Positions 16,147-25,694 of a stretch of DNA of 41,059 bases are shown in pieces. The position numbers were made by a program, and so were the translations under genes. Every line of letters starts with the position of its first letter. Positions within the stretch are counted from its first letter, which is position 1. Source of the DNA: an uncultured Clostridia bacterium (lineage in GTDB: Bacteria > Bacillota > Clostridia > Peptostreptococcales > Acidaminobacteraceae); the NCBI GenBank assembly GCA_927417275.1, contig CAKMJV010000004.1, forward strand, positions 1-41,059, given 5' to 3'. The notes beneath the pieces are model-generated. The model searched no databases. It saw only the letters and a list, made by a program, of their open reading frames with translations, and was not told the origin of the DNA.

Positions 16147-17253
16147 ATGTCATTTTATAAATTGGGCATCAAAAGCGACCTTGTATACGCACTTGAATGC
16201 CAAGAGATCCACACACCAACGCCCATTCAAACACTGAGTATCCCTCTTGCACTCAAAGGAGAGGATGTACTTGCTGAAGCGCAAACGGGCACAGGTAAAA
16301 CACTTGCATTCCTTTTGCCAATGTTTCAAAAGATCGACGCAGAGCTTAATGTGGTTCAGGGCCTGGTGATCACTCCCACGCGTGAACTCGCCATCCAGAT
16401 TTCAAAAGTCGCCAAACAGTTGGCGGAAACGCGTCCACTTAAAATATTAACCGCTTATGGCGGACAAGATGTGGTGGCACAACTGCACAAATACGGCGGG
16501 GAGGTACATCTGATCATCGGAACGCCAGGTCGCATCTTAGATTATCTAAGACGTGGGGCCATCAACTTACAGTCCTTAAAAATGCTGGTTGTCGATGAAG
16601 CCGATCAAATGTTTCACATCGGCTTTCGAAAAGAAGTGGATGAAATACTCGAGCAAACAGCACCAGATAAGCAGACGCTCTGTTATTCGGCAACACTCAG
16701 TCATAACGTAGACGATTTTTCCACACAAGTGCTTAGAAATCCAAAGATGGTAAAAGCACCGAAAAAGCAGATTACACTGGAGGGCATCGATCAATATGTG
16801 GTGCTTACATCCAACCGCAAGAAATTTGAAGACTTTAAACGCGTACTCAACCAAAATTATCCTGAAAAAGCCATCGTTTTTTGCCGTTCGCGTATGGGTG
16901 CACAAGCACTATACGAAGAAATGCTTGCTGCGGGATATCAAGTGGAAACCATCCACGGCGCACTCACACAAGCCAAACGCGAATTTGTCATGCAAGCATT
17001 TAGAGAAGGCGCAGTAAAATACCTCGTGGCAACAGATGTTGCAGCACGAGGCCTTGATATAGAGGGCGTAAGCCATGTGTTTAATTATAATTTGCCAGAT
17101 GATGTGGAAAACTACGTCCACCGCATCGGTCGAACGGGCCGCGCTGGTCTAACTGGTGTGGCATACACCTTCTTAACGGAGAAGGATGCCAAGCGATTAG
17201 AAGGCATCGAAGCATTCATCCAAATGACCATCAAACGGATTAAATTTAGTTAA
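16147..17253 (+). CDS. DEAD-box RNA helicase
   Basis: All core helicase motifs are visible: Q-motif (TPIQTLSIPLAL), motif I AQTGTGKT, Ia PTRELA, II DEAD, III SAT, V ATDVAARGLD and VI HRIGRTGRAG. The protein has 368 residues, i.e. only the two RecA-like domains with no C-terminal RNA-binding extension, which is short for CshA/DeaD but usual for small paralogues. The start at 16147 follows GAGAGGA; an upstream in-frame TTG at 16135 overlaps that site. A TATAAT lies at 16099-16104. Its stop overlaps the convergent PPK2 stop by a few bases. Likely role: RNA remodelling in ribosome assembly or mRNA turnover. Confidence 0.95.
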   Translation: MSFYKLGIKSDLVYALECQEIHTPTPIQTLSIPLALKGEDVLAEAQTGTGKTLAFLLPMFQKIDAELNVVQGLVITPTRELAIQISKVAKQLAETRPLKILTAYGGQDVVAQLHKYGGEVHLIIGTPGRILDYLRRGAINLQSLKMLVVDEADQMFHIGFRKEVDEILEQTAPDKQTLCYSATLSHNVDDFSTQVLRNPKMVKAPKKQITLEGIDQYVVLTSNRKKFEDFKRVLNQNYPEKAIVFCRSRMGAQALYEEMLAAGYQVETIHGALTQAKREFVMQAFREGAVKYLVATDVAARGLDIEGVSHVFNYNLPDDVENYVHRIGRTGRAGLTGVAYTFLTEKDAKRLEGIEAFIQMTIKRIKFS

Positions 17254-18104
17254 TCCGTTTTCTTTTCGTCCTTTTTCTTTTCACTTTTCTTTTCTTCATG
17301 CTTCTCAGCCCATTTTATAGCCCATTTCGCTGCCACATCAGGGACATAGGTTTGCGATTCTATAGGTGGTCTTACGTACCCTTCATTTTCTTGTCGGGGT
17401 GGTAATATCATTTTTTTATGCTCAAGATTACTAAATGGAATAGATTCAAGAAGATGTGCGATGCAATTGATTCTTGCATTGCGCTTAACGTCTGACTCGA
17501 TTACATACCACGGTGAAGAAGTGGTATCGGTGTATTGGAACATAATGTCTTTCGCCTTTGTATACTCCATCCACCGAGAACGTGCTTCTAAGTCCATTTC
17601 ACTGAGTTTCCAGCGCTTGGTTTTGTCATTGATACGGTCTTGAAAACGTGCTTCTTGCTCCTCATCACTGACAGAGAACCAATACTTTATGAGTATAATT
17701 CCCGAACGCATGAGCATGTCTTCAAACTCAGGCACCGATTTAAGGAATTCCCAATACTCCTCATCTGTACAAAAACCCATGACGCGTTCAACACCTGCAC
17801 GATTGTACCAACTTCGGTCGAAGAGCACCATTTCACCTGCACTGGGCAAATGCGCTACATAGCGTTGAAAATACCATTGCGTTCGCTCTTTTTCTGTAGG
17901 TTTAGGCAGTGCTACCACGCGACAGGTTCTAGGATTCAGCGGTTCAGTTATGCGTTTGATCACGCCACCTTTCCCAGCTGCATCTCTGCCTTCGAAAATC
18001 ACCACCACCCGCAGGCCTTTATGTACAACCCACTCTTGCAATTTCACTAAATCCGTTTGCAACTGCTCTAATTTCTTTTCATATAACTTCTTAGAAAGTT
18101 TCAT
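17250..18104 (-). CDS. ppk2: Polyphosphate kinase 2 family protein
   Basis: The protein has the PPK2 Walker A (EGRDAAGKGGVIKRI) and Walker B-like (LFDRSWYNRAGVERVMGF) motifs, with the Arg-rich lid region (RFQDRINDKTKRWKLS). The length of about 284 residues fits single-domain PPK2, which transfers phosphate between polyphosphate and nucleotides; whether it prefers GDP/ADP or NMPs cannot be set from these motifs. The Lys/Glu-rich tail (EKKSEKKKDEKK) is an unusual charged extension. The start at 18104 follows GGAGGCGATAAA. It begins 66 bases after ilvA with no visible terminator, so it may be the last gene of the ilv transcript. Confidence 0.93.
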   Translation of the reverse strand: MKLSKKLYEKKLEQLQTDLVKLQEWVVHKGLRVVVIFEGRDAAGKGGVIKRITEPLNPRTCRVVALPKPTEKERTQWYFQRYVAHLPSAGEMVLFDRSWYNRAGVERVMGFCTDEEYWEFLKSVPEFEDMLMRSGIILIKYWFSVSDEEQEARFQDRINDKTKRWKLSEMDLEARSRWMEYTKAKDIMFQYTDTTSSPWYVIESDVKRNARINCIAHLLESIPFSNLEHKKMILPPRQENEGYVRPPIESQTYVPDVAAKWAIKWAEKHEEKKSEKKKDEKKTD

Positions 18105-18169
18105 TTTATCGCCTCCTACCCTCACACGTTATAAAACTTTATCTGAAGCATACATACCCACAAGACAGG

Positions 18170-19381
18170 TTAATAAACGTGTTTCACCACATACCCCACC
18201 ATCGAGAGCGCCGTTACGATTTGTGAGATATGCGTATGACCATTTGTTTCCACTGTCACTTGCAGCTGTACATGTGAGAAGCGATCGAAGGTCATAAACT
18301 GGTTGTGGTCCAGTTTGATGACATTTGCCTTTTGATCCGATAGCACCTGTGCGATGTTCAGCAGTTGACCCGGCGTATCCGGTAAATCCACTGAAAAGCA
18401 GAAAATCCGTCCGCGTCGGGTCAGTCCTTTGTTGATCATGGCTGACACAGTCACCACATCGATGTTGCCACCCGATACCACACAAACCACTTTTTTATCT
18501 TTTAAATCCAGTTTTTTTAGCGCCGCTAAACTCAGTGCACCTGCGTTTTCAGCCACCATTTTGTGCTTTTCTAAAAGCATCAAAAATGCGTCCATGATGT
18601 CGTAATCACTCACACTAACCACGGCATCCACATAGCGCCTTGTGAGTTCAAAAGTCAGTGCACCCACTTGCTTTACCGCCACCCCTTCAGCCACTGTGTG
18701 CACCGCCTCTAAACAAGTCACTGACCCGCGATCAAGTGCACAGCGCATAGACATCGCCCCTTCAGGTTCAACGCCAATCACCAGACAACTGGGTTTAACC
18801 GCTTTAATGTAAGCCGCGATGCCACTGATTAGCCCACCACCACCGATGGGCACCACCACACAGTCCACATCGTCAAGTGCCTCTAAAATTTCCAGACCCA
18901 CAGTGCCTTGACCTGCAATGACGTCCAAATCGTCAAAAGGATGAACGAATATCGCTTTATTACGCTGTTCCAATGTCCTTGCAAACGCATACGCTTCATC
19001 GTACGTCTCGCCATGCAGCACCACCTGAGCACCCAAATCGCGCGTGGCATTTATTTTAATCAGCGGCGTATTCACAGGCATGACGATGGTGGCAGAAATG
19101 CCCAATGCTTTTGCCGCATACGCCACACCTTGTGCATGATTCCCAGCAGATGCTGTAACCACGCCTTTATCTTTTTCTTCCGCTGTGAGTTTAGAACATT
19201 TATTATAAGCGCCCCGTAATTTGAAAGCACCTGTCTTTTGTAGATTTTCTGCTTTGATGTAGACTTCATTGCCATGTTCACCACTGAAAAACGCACTGTA
19301 AACCAATGGCGTCTTCGTCACGACGTTTGATAATGTCTTTTGTGCGTCCTTAACCCGCTCGATAACCTCACTTGCTTGCAT
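18170..19381 (-). CDS. ilvA: Threonine ammonia-lyase with ACT domain
   Basis: The PLP-dependent core has the Lys motif TGAFKLRGAYN (about residue 57), the AGNHAQGVAYAAK loop and the Gly-rich GGGGLISGIA phosphate clamp. The C-terminal ~75 residues form a single ACT domain (FSVDLPDTPGQLLNIAQVL). At 403 residues it is the shorter IlvA/TdcB-with-ACT type. It makes 2-oxobutyrate from threonine for isoleucine. It is the last biosynthetic gene of the T-box operon, starting directly after the ilvB stop (TAAATG) with GGGGGAAG overlapping the end of ilvB. Its place in the operon supports a biosynthetic role. Confidence 0.95.
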   Translation of the reverse strand: MQASEVIERVKDAQKTLSNVVTKTPLVYSAFFSGEHGNEVYIKAENLQKTGAFKLRGAYNKCSKLTAEEKDKGVVTASAGNHAQGVAYAAKALGISATIVMPVNTPLIKINATRDLGAQVVLHGETYDEAYAFARTLEQRNKAIFVHPFDDLDVIAGQGTVGLEILEALDDVDCVVVPIGGGGLISGIAAYIKAVKPSCLVIGVEPEGAMSMRCALDRGSVTCLEAVHTVAEGVAVKQVGALTFELTRRYVDAVVSVSDYDIMDAFLMLLEKHKMVAENAGALSLAALKKLDLKDKKVVCVVSGGNIDVVTVSAMINKGLTRRGRIFCFSVDLPDTPGQLLNIAQVLSDQKANVIKLDHNQFMTFDRFSHVQLQVTVETNGHTHISQIVTALSMVGYVVKHVY

Positions 19382-21037
19382 TTACTGACTTCCCCCTTCA
19401 TCCATTTCCGTCAAACTGCATCCTGGTGGTACGATGGGATAAACCGCATCGTCTTGGTGAATGAGGCATTCGATGACCAGTGGCTGTGTGCGATCAAATG
19501 CCGCATCCAGCATCAATTTCAGCGCTTCTATGCTAGAAACCCGTATGCCCGTGATGCCAAATGCAGCGGCGAGTTTTACGAAATCCACAGAGTCATCGCC
19601 ATCGGTTTCACTGAATCGACTGTCACAGAACATCTTTTGCCACTGCCGCACCATGCCCAGACTTTGGTTGTTAAAAATCACGGTCAAAATCGGCAGTTTA
19701 TATTTGCTAACGGTGCTCAGTTCTATGGCGTTCATCTTAAAACTACCATCCCCTGCGATATGCACCACGGTTTCATCGGGACATCCGATTTGTGCACCGA
19801 TGGCCGCACCGAGGCCAAATCCCATGGTTCCCAGTCCACCTGAGGTTAAAAACTGTCTGGGTGTATTAAAACCCCAGTGCTGCGCCGTCCACATCTGGTG
19901 CTGCCCCACTTCTGTTACCACGATGGCCTCATCGCCCACAGCACCTTTTATGGTTTTTAAAATGTGCTGCGCTGTAAAGGTCGGCGCTTGAACAGCGGCT
20001 TCTTTTTCTTTTGGGCTATAACACAAATAGCCACCCCAGCCTGACAAAAGTGGCGTAAGTTGCTGGATATAATCGTTTAAATCACCCAACAAATGATAAT
20101 CGGCGGTTATATTTTTATTAAACTCATTTCGGTCGATATCCATCTGAATCATCACGGCATTTTTACAAAATGTCTCAGCGCGTCCGATGACCCGATCGCT
20201 AAATCGCACGCCCATGGTGATGACCAAATCCGCACCACTGAGCAGCCGATTGGCGTATGCATGTCCATGCATGCCGATCATCCCAAGTGCCAACGGATGG
20301 TCCTGTGGAAAAGTACCACTGCCCATGAGCGTATTGGCAACGGGAATCTGAAACTGCGTGGCAAACGCAAACAACGCATCGGATGCCTCTGCATGCCGTA
20401 CACCACCCCCTGCGATGATCACAGGTTTTTTACTCCGCCTTATGGCCAAAACCAGCGGATGATCTGTGATACAGGGATTTACTTCCGACGTTTTTTCCTT
20501 TGGTTGAAGTGTCGCCACATCAAACGCCATGGATTCTAAAAAGATATTTTTAGGCACATCGATGAGCACAGGCCCTGGCCGTCCAGAACGCGCGATTTCA
20601 AAAGCACGCATCATGGTCTCTGGTAACTCCTCTAAAGACCGCACCATTTCACAATGCTTCGTTATGGTAAGCGTCATGCTGGTTATGTCCACTTCTTGAA
20701 AAGCATCTCGACCAATCAGCGGATTTGCCACTTGTCCACAAATCACCACCAGTGGCATGGAATCCATAAATGCCGTGGCAATTCCCGTTATGGTGTTCGT
20801 TGCGCCTGGACCCGAGGTCACGATGCCCACACCCACACGTCCCGTAGCCCGCGCATAACCATCTGCCGCATGTATGGCAGCTTGTTCATGACAGGTTCTA
20901 TGGTGTTTGATTGCATCACGATGTTGATACAGCGCATCGTATAATGGAATCACCGCGCCCCCTGGAAAACCAAAAACCGTATCCACGCCTTGTTGTTTCA
21001 AACATTCTATTAAGATGTGCGCCCCATTTAAAACCAT
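19382..21037 (-). CDS. ilvB: Acetolactate synthase, catalytic subunit
   Basis: The 551-residue ThDP enzyme shows the N-terminal GVDTVFGFPGGAVIPLYDAL, the CHEQAAIHAADGYARATGRV region with the catalytic Glu, and the ThDP motif GDGSFKMNAIEL...FNNQSLGMVRQWQ. A central FAD-binding-type domain is present. It condenses pyruvate (or pyruvate with 2-oxobutyrate). GAGGGGATCAC precedes the ATG. It is separated from its small subunit by ilvC and ilvD, unlike the usual ilvBN order. Confidence 0.96.
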   Translation of the reverse strand: MVLNGAHILIECLKQQGVDTVFGFPGGAVIPLYDALYQHRDAIKHHRTCHEQAAIHAADGYARATGRVGVGIVTSGPGATNTITGIATAFMDSMPLVVICGQVANPLIGRDAFQEVDITSMTLTITKHCEMVRSLEELPETMMRAFEIARSGRPGPVLIDVPKNIFLESMAFDVATLQPKEKTSEVNPCITDHPLVLAIRRSKKPVIIAGGGVRHAEASDALFAFATQFQIPVANTLMGSGTFPQDHPLALGMIGMHGHAYANRLLSGADLVITMGVRFSDRVIGRAETFCKNAVMIQMDIDRNEFNKNITADYHLLGDLNDYIQQLTPLLSGWGGYLCYSPKEKEAAVQAPTFTAQHILKTIKGAVGDEAIVVTEVGQHQMWTAQHWGFNTPRQFLTSGGLGTMGFGLGAAIGAQIGCPDETVVHIAGDGSFKMNAIELSTVSKYKLPILTVIFNNQSLGMVRQWQKMFCDSRFSETDGDDSVDFVKLAAAFGITGIRVSSIEALKLMLDAAFDRTQPLVIECLIHQDDAVYPIVPPGCSLTEMDEGGSQ

Positions 21038-21055
21038 GTGATCCCCTCGCCTTTT

Positions 21056-22717
21056 CTATTTTAATACTGCGCCTTCTGCAGCCGACGTTACCATCTGTGC
21101 ATAGCGTTTTAAATACCCCGTTAATACGTGCTTTTTCGGTACAAAAACCGCTTTTCGTTTGGACAATGTTTCCGCATCCACCAGCAGTTCTAATCGCCCT
21201 TTTTCAATATCGATTTCGATTAAGTCGCCTTCACAAACCCATGCGATTGGACCGCCTTCTTGCGCCTCAGGGGAAACATGCCCGATGGCCGCACCGCGCG
21301 TTGCACCCGAAAAGCGACCGTCTGTGATCAGCGCCACGGAATCATCGAGCCCCATACCCGATAAAGTGGCTGTGGGACTGAGCATTTCGCGCATACCGGG
21401 TCCACCTTTTGGCCCTTCATAGCGAATTACCAAGACATCGCCTTTTTGTATAGCGCCTGCCTGAATCGCCGCTACTGCACTGGCTTCATCATCAAACACG
21501 CGTGCGGGTCCAGTGTGCTGCATCATTTTTTCGCTTACAGCCGACTTTTTGACCACTGCCCCATTTGGTGCGAGATTTCCCCAGAGCACTTGTAATCCGC
21601 CTGTTTGGCTATAAGGAGTCTGTGCACTTCTCAGTACTTTTTCGTTTTTGGAAATAAATGGTGCTAAAGGTAAACCGTCTAAAATCGATTTGCCACTGAC
21701 TGTTATCGCGGTTTCGTCGATTAATGTCTGTTCACTTAAAGCTTTTAAAACCGCTGGAATGCCGCCCGCCTTGTGTAAATCCTCAATGTGATCTGTGCCC
21801 ACTGGGCTAAGTCTACATAAGTTCGGGGTGCTTCTGCTGATGGTGTTTACCAGTTCTAAGTCAAAGGGCACTTTCGCTTCATGTGCAAGTGCCGTTAAAT
21901 GCAGTAAAGTGTTGGTGGAACATCCAAGTGCCATGTCTACGCGTAGCGCATTGTGAAACGCAGATGGGGTTAAAACAGCACTTGGTAAAAGCTGCGACGC
22001 CACCATCTCAACGATGCGCGTGCCCGTTTCTTTTGCAAGGCGAATCCGATGCGCGTAAACTGCTGGAATCGTTCCATTACCAGGAAGCGCCATACCCAGT
22101 GCCTCCGTCATGCAGTTCATGGAGTTGGCAGTATACATGCCCGAGCACGACCCACAGGTGGGACAGGCATGCTCTTCTAAAACTTTTAATTCGGTTTCTG
22201 AAAGCTTGCCCTGATGAACTGCGCCTACGGCTTCAAAGACACTGCTTAAATCCACGGGTTTGCCATCCACTTCACCTGCGAGCATGGCACCACCGCTGAT
22301 GACGATGGCTGGGATATTTAGTCGCGCCGCTGCCATAAGCATGCCGGGGACGATTTTATCGCAGTTTGGCACCAATACCAAGCCGTCAAAACAATGCGCC
22401 TCCACCATGGTTTCGATGCTGTCTGCGATGAGTTCCCTAGAGGCCAGCGAATAGTGCATGCCTTTGTGATTCATGGCAAGTCCGTCACACACGCCGATGG
22501 TTGGGAAGGTCATGGGGGTGCCGCCACCCATGCGAATCCCCGCTTTAACGGCTTCGACGATTTGATTTAGATGTTGATGCCCCGGCACCACTTCACTTTG
22601 CGCACTGGCGATACCGATGATGGGCTGATGGATTTCTCGATCGGTTAAACCCAAGGATTTGAGTAAGGCCCGATGGGGTGCACGCTGCACGCCCTTCGTC
22701 ATCTCATGACTACGCAT
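21056..22717 (-). CDS. ilvD: Dihydroxy-acid dehydratase
   Basis: The 553-residue enzyme has the iron-sulfur cysteines in [10 protein letters not shown] and [18 protein letters not shown], and the [20 protein letters not shown] segment. It converts dihydroxy-acids to 2-oxo acids in valine and isoleucine synthesis and is oxygen-sensitive when the cluster is 4Fe-4S. The start codon directly follows the ilvC stop (TAAATG), with GAGGAGG inside the end of ilvC. Length and motifs are standard. Confidence 0.97.
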   Translation of the reverse strand: MRSHEMTKGVQRAPHRALLKSLGLTDREIHQPIIGIASAQSEVVPGHQHLNQIVEAVKAGIRMGGGTPMTFPTIGVCDGLAMNHKGMHYSLASRELIADSIETMVEAHCFDGLVLVPNCDKIVPGMLMAAARLNIPAIVISGGAMLAGEVDGKPVDLSSVFEAVGAVHQGKLSETELKVLEEHACPTCGSCSGMYTANSMNCMTEALGMALPGNGTIPAVYAHRIRLAKETGTRIVEMVASQLLPSAVLTPSAFHNALRVDMALGCSTNTLLHLTALAHEAKVPFDLELVNTISRSTPNLCRLSPVGTDHIEDLHKAGGIPAVLKALSEQTLIDETAITVSGKSILDGLPLAPFISKNEKVLRSAQTPYSQTGGLQVLWGNLAPNGAVVKKSAVSEKMMQHTGPARVFDDEASAVAAIQAGAIQKGDVLVIRYEGPKGGPGMREMLSPTATLSGMGLDDSVALITDGRFSGATRGAAIGHVSPEAQEGGPIAWVCEGDLIEIDIEKGRLELLVDAETLSKRKAVFVPKKHVLTGYLKRYAQMVTSAAEGAVLK

Positions 22718-23719
22718 TTACGCCTCCTCTTTCGGGAGCCATTTCATCATGGCGCGTAGGGACTTGCCCACATTTACCATGGGGTGTTCGGCTTCTTGGC
22801 GTCTTTTCGCGTAGAACATCGGACGATTGGCGAGGTTCTCTAAAATCCAAGACTGTGCAAATTTTCCACTTTGTATTTCAGATAAAACGCGCTTCATTTC
22901 CAGACGCGTTTCATCGGTGATGATGCGTTTGCCCACACTGTAATCGCCATATTCTGCAGTGTCGCTCACTGAAAAGCGCATGCGCTCAAGGCCGCCTTCA
23001 TACAGTAAGTCTACGATGAGTTTCATTTCGTGAAGACATTCAAAATAGGCGACTTCGGGTTGATAGCCTGCTTCCACCAGCGTCTCATACCCCGCCTTGA
23101 TCAGCTCTGTTACGCCCCCGCATAATACCGCTTGTTCCCCAAATAAATCGGTTTCTGTTTCCTCTCTAAAAGTGGTTTCCAGAATGCCTGCGCGCGCTGC
23201 TCCGATACCTGCTGCATAGGCAAGTGCCGCTGCACGTGCATTTCCGTTTGGATCTTGATGCACGGCGATGAGTGCAGGTACCCCCATGCCCTCTTTATAG
23301 AGTCTGCGTACCAAATGACCAGGGCCTTTGGGTGCCACCATAAAGACGCCGACCTTTTTGGGCGGAACGATTTGACTGAAATGCACATTAAAGCCATGTG
23401 CAAAGATTAGGGATGCACCTTCTTTTAGGTTAGGCAGTACTTCTTTGTGATAGAGTGCACTTTGTTTCTCATCGGGCACTAAGAACACCACGTAATCCGC
23501 TTCTTTGACCGCTTCTGATACCGTCTTTACCGTGAGTCCATCTTGTGCTGCGCGCGGCCAACTTTTAGAGCCTTCATATAAGCCAACCACCACCGAAACG
23601 CCGCTTTCCTTTAAGTTGAGCGCATGTGCATGTCCTTGACTGCCATACCCTAATACCGCCACCACTTGATCCTTTAATACGTCTAATTGACAGTCATTTT
23701 CGTAAATTAACTTCGCCAT
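22718..23719 (-). CDS. ilvC: Ketol-acid reductoisomerase, class I
   Basis: The 333-residue protein has the Rossmann motif [20 protein letters not shown] and the knotted C-terminal domain with the metal ligands in [12 protein letters not shown] and [14 protein letters not shown]. The cofactor loop after strand beta-2 reads GLYEGSKSW: Tyr48 and Glu49 stand where NADPH-dependent enzymes usually have Arg and another non-acidic residue, which suggests NADH preference. It performs the second common step of branched-chain synthesis. GGGGGAAGTT precedes the ATG; ilvN lies 16 bases upstream. Confidence 0.96.
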   Translation of the reverse strand: MAKLIYENDCQLDVLKDQVVAVLGYGSQGHAHALNLKESGVSVVVGLYEGSKSWPRAAQDGLTVKTVSEAVKEADYVVFLVPDEKQSALYHKEVLPNLKEGASLIFAHGFNVHFSQIVPPKKVGVFMVAPKGPGHLVRRLYKEGMGVPALIAVHQDPNGNARAAALAYAAGIGAARAGILETTFREETETDLFGEQAVLCGGVTELIKAGYETLVEAGYQPEVAYFECLHEMKLIVDLLYEGGLERMRFSVSDTAEYGDYSVGKRIITDETRLEMKRVLSEIQSGKFAQSWILENLANRPMFYAKRRQEAEHPMVNVGKSLRAMMKWLPKEEA

Positions 23720-23735
23720 AACTTCCCCCTGATTT

Positions 23736-23975
23736 TTATAAGTTTATTTCTTCCACACTGTGTACGTGGACGACATTCTCCACGGTATGTACCGCCTTCA
23801 TAAATTCTGGTCCATTTTCTAAAAAAGTAATGTTGAGCCATGCGCCATTGTTTGGTGCATCGTCGGACATCTCAATGCGCTTAAAGAGAAAGCCCTTTCG
23901 CTTCAGCAGTGCCGTGATGCGCATCATCACTTCAGGTTCATTTTCCATGTGTGCACGTAAGGTTCTCACATTCAT
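23736..23975 (-). CDS. ilvN: Acetolactate synthase small (regulatory) subunit
   Basis: A short single-ACT protein ([33 protein letters not shown]), about 77-79 residues, so it is the short IlvN/IlvM type rather than the ~160-residue IlvH. It should bind IlvB and give feedback control by valine. The start is uncertain: the ATG at 23975 is only 2 bases from AGGAGGGA, whereas a GTG at 23969 has ideal spacing and begins exactly where the family usually does (VRTLRAHM). It is the first gene after the T-box leader. Confidence 0.85.
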   Translation of the reverse strand: MNVRTLRAHMENEPEVMMRITALLKRKGFLFKRIEMSDDAPNNGAWLNITFLENGPEFMKAVHTVENVVHVHSVEEINL

Positions 23976-23994
23976 TCCCTCCTTTTTGGGCAAT

Positions 23995-24028
23995 AAAAAA
24001 GCCCCTCGACAAATAAATGTCGAGGGGC
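23995..24028 (-). terminator. T-box leader terminator
   Basis: On the minus strand GCCCCTCGAC and GTCGAGGGGC (24028-24001) flank an 8-base loop and are followed by TTTTTT. It competes with the T-box antiterminator. Confidence 0.92.
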
Positions 24029-24278
24029 GGGACTATTTTTCCCGCGGTACCACCCTGATTTTCAGCAGCGCTGCTTTAAAGTCGCACGCCTAAGCGTGTT
24101 AACCCTGACCCTATAACGTGGATCGGTTCGGCTCGGTTTACTCGGTTGCCCTTTCGACTTTGCTGCTCTTGAGTGATTATTAAATATCCCCTTCATGCTA
24201 CATCTCACCAACCGTAGCTCTCTTTAATGAATGTCCAGATATGTTTCTCTCAGTCTGCGCATTTCTTAAAACTAATTA
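24001..24278 (-). promoter_or_regulatory. T-box riboswitch of the ilv operon
   Basis: The minus strand carries the conserved T-box sequence GGGTGGTACCGCGGG (about 24056-24042) and an AGAGAG...GGTTGGTGAGAT distal Stem I. My folding of Stem I pairs ATATC with GATAT above, and GAG with CTC below, the specifier loop. This places the specifier at 24177-24175 as ATC followed by A (isoleucine). A CTC (leucine) directly after it is the alternative. Uncharged cognate tRNA should stabilise the antiterminator and turn the ilv genes on. This leader accounts for the ~340-base gap before ilvN. Confidence 0.95.
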
Positions 24279-24284
24279 AAATTT

Positions 24285-24313
24285 ATTCTACTTGAGTGTT
24301 AAGTGCTTGTCAA
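24285..24313 (-). promoter_or_regulatory. Promoter of the ilv operon
   Basis: On the minus strand TTGACA (24313-24308) and TAGAAT (24290-24285) are separated by exactly 17 bases, just upstream of the T-box leader and directly after the flavodiiron gene stop. Confidence 0.75.
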
Positions 24314-24315
24314 GT

Positions 24316-25545
24316 TTATTTTTTTGAATTTTCTGATTTCAAACTTTCTATCAGTTCAAGCACGCGTTCGCGTATAATCTCAAAATCAGTTTCTAGAGGC
24401 TTTCCCTTAAACTCATGCGGCGGTAAGAAAGACCAGTTCAGACGCAATCGGTCGTGAATTTCGTCCAGTTCTTTTTGTGCACCACCTGACCAACCGTAAG
24501 ACCCCATGCGAAATACTTTTCTGCCGTGTGCCTTCTTTTTACCGATTTCTTCGAGTGCTGCTGCCATGGGTGGAAACATCTTATATTCATAGGTTGGCAT
24601 GGCCAAAATCAGTGCCGATGAGGTCCACACAGAGGTTAACAGTTCACCCCAAGGGGTTTCTGGTACTTGGTGTACATGATAGGTGATGCCACTCGCCTCT
24701 AGTGTTTCAATCGCAACTTGAACGGCAGCACCTGTATTGTTATACATACTGCCCCAAAGCAGTGTGATTTCAGGGCGCGCGATGCCTTTTTGATAACAGG
24801 CGTAATCGAGGTAATCGGCTACGATTTTATCTTTGCGTTTACGCCAAATAAGGCCATGTCCCGGTGCAATCATGCGGACTGCAAGCCTGTTTATTTGATT
24901 CACGGCTTTGGGTACAAAAGGTGAAAATGCGCCGATGATGTTAGAGTAATAGCGAATGGTCTCTTTTTCATAGGCTTCGATTTCGGCATCGGTGTAATCA
25001 TCGTCAAAGGCTGATTTTTCCATGATGCCAAAACTGCCAAAAGCATCACACGAAAATAAGACACCTGTTTGTGATTCAAAACTCACCATGGCGTCTGGCC
25101 AGTGTACGTGTGGTATTTCTTTAAAGGATAATACTTTGCCCCCACCGAGATTTAGCATATCATCGTCTTTTACGATGCGAACCTTTAAATGGGCATCATA
25201 AAAGGCAGTTAAAAGCTCAGCACCCTTCGCCGTACAAATGACTTCGAAGTCGCTGTGTATTTGTTTAAAGGCGTCTAAAAACCCCGCATGATCTGGTTCT
25301 AAGTGATTTAAGACCACGTATTTGATGGATTTTATTGGCACATTCAGTTGATCCAGTAATTCAAAGAGTGATTCTGGGACCCCATCCCATCCACACACGC
25401 CATCTATCAGCGCGACCTCGTCACCTTTAACCACATAGGAATTTATGGATACGCCTTTTGGCATTTCCCATAACCCTTCAAATAAAATGTTTTCTACATT
25501 AACGGATAACTGATGCACCCCGTGAGCAATCTCTGTTAATCTCAT
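24316..25545 (-). CDS. Flavodiiron protein (A-type flavoprotein, FprA)
   Basis: The N-terminal metallo-beta-lactamase-like domain has the diiron ligands NHLEPDHAG (H-x-E-x-D-H). The C-terminal flavodoxin domain has the FMN loop LLWGSMYNNTGAAV and GSYGWSGGA. The length of 409 residues matches two-domain flavodiiron proteins, which reduce O2 to water or NO to N2O in anaerobes, fed by rubredoxin. No rubredoxin domain or gene is adjacent. GGAGATTTAT precedes the ATG. A Fur-like box overlaps its promoter region, so iron or oxidative stress probably controls it. Confidence 0.95.
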   Translation of the reverse strand: MRLTEIAHGVHQLSVNVENILFEGLWEMPKGVSINSYVVKGDEVALIDGVCGWDGVPESLFELLDQLNVPIKSIKYVVLNHLEPDHAGFLDAFKQIHSDFEVICTAKGAELLTAFYDAHLKVRIVKDDDMLNLGGGKVLSFKEIPHVHWPDAMVSFESQTGVLFSCDAFGSFGIMEKSAFDDDYTDAEIEAYEKETIRYYSNIIGAFSPFVPKAVNQINRLAVRMIAPGHGLIWRKRKDKIVADYLDYACYQKGIARPEITLLWGSMYNNTGAAVQVAIETLEASGITYHVHQVPETPWGELLTSVWTSSALILAMPTYEYKMFPPMAAALEEIGKKKAHGRKVFRMGSYGWSGGAQKELDEIHDRLRLNWSFLPPHEFKGKPLETDFEIIRERVLELIESLKSENSKK

Positions 25546-25560
25546 ATAAATCTCCTTCGT

Positions 25561-25591
25561 TGATAATAATTCTCAAATTGTTATCATTATA
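25561..25591 (-). promoter_or_regulatory. Fur-like box and -10 of the flavodiiron gene
   Basis: TGATAATAATTCTCA (25561-25575) differs from the 7-1-7 Fur consensus TGATAATNATTATCA at one position. It sits in a larger palindrome with TGATAA...TTATCA ends (25561-25586). A minus-strand TATAAT (25591-25586) abuts it, so a bound Fur/PerR-type repressor would block the promoter. Which family member binds is inference. Confidence 0.6.
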
Positions 25592-25694
25592 ACATATCGC
25601 ACCACCAAGAATCATCATTTTTTTGAAATATCAGCAACAAAATGCCACCCATGCGGTATAATAAACAAAAGTACATGTGCAAAAAGGAGGCATT

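Noticed and set aside
18129..18485. 118-residue minus-strand frame overlapping the ilvA end
   Set aside because: It is out of frame with the well-conserved ACT domain of ilvA and has no ribosome site; a shadow frame.
24172..24174. CTC (leucine) as the T-box specifier
   Set aside because: In my fold CTC pairs with GAG to close the specifier loop, leaving ATC followed by A unpaired. Not excluded, but less consistent.
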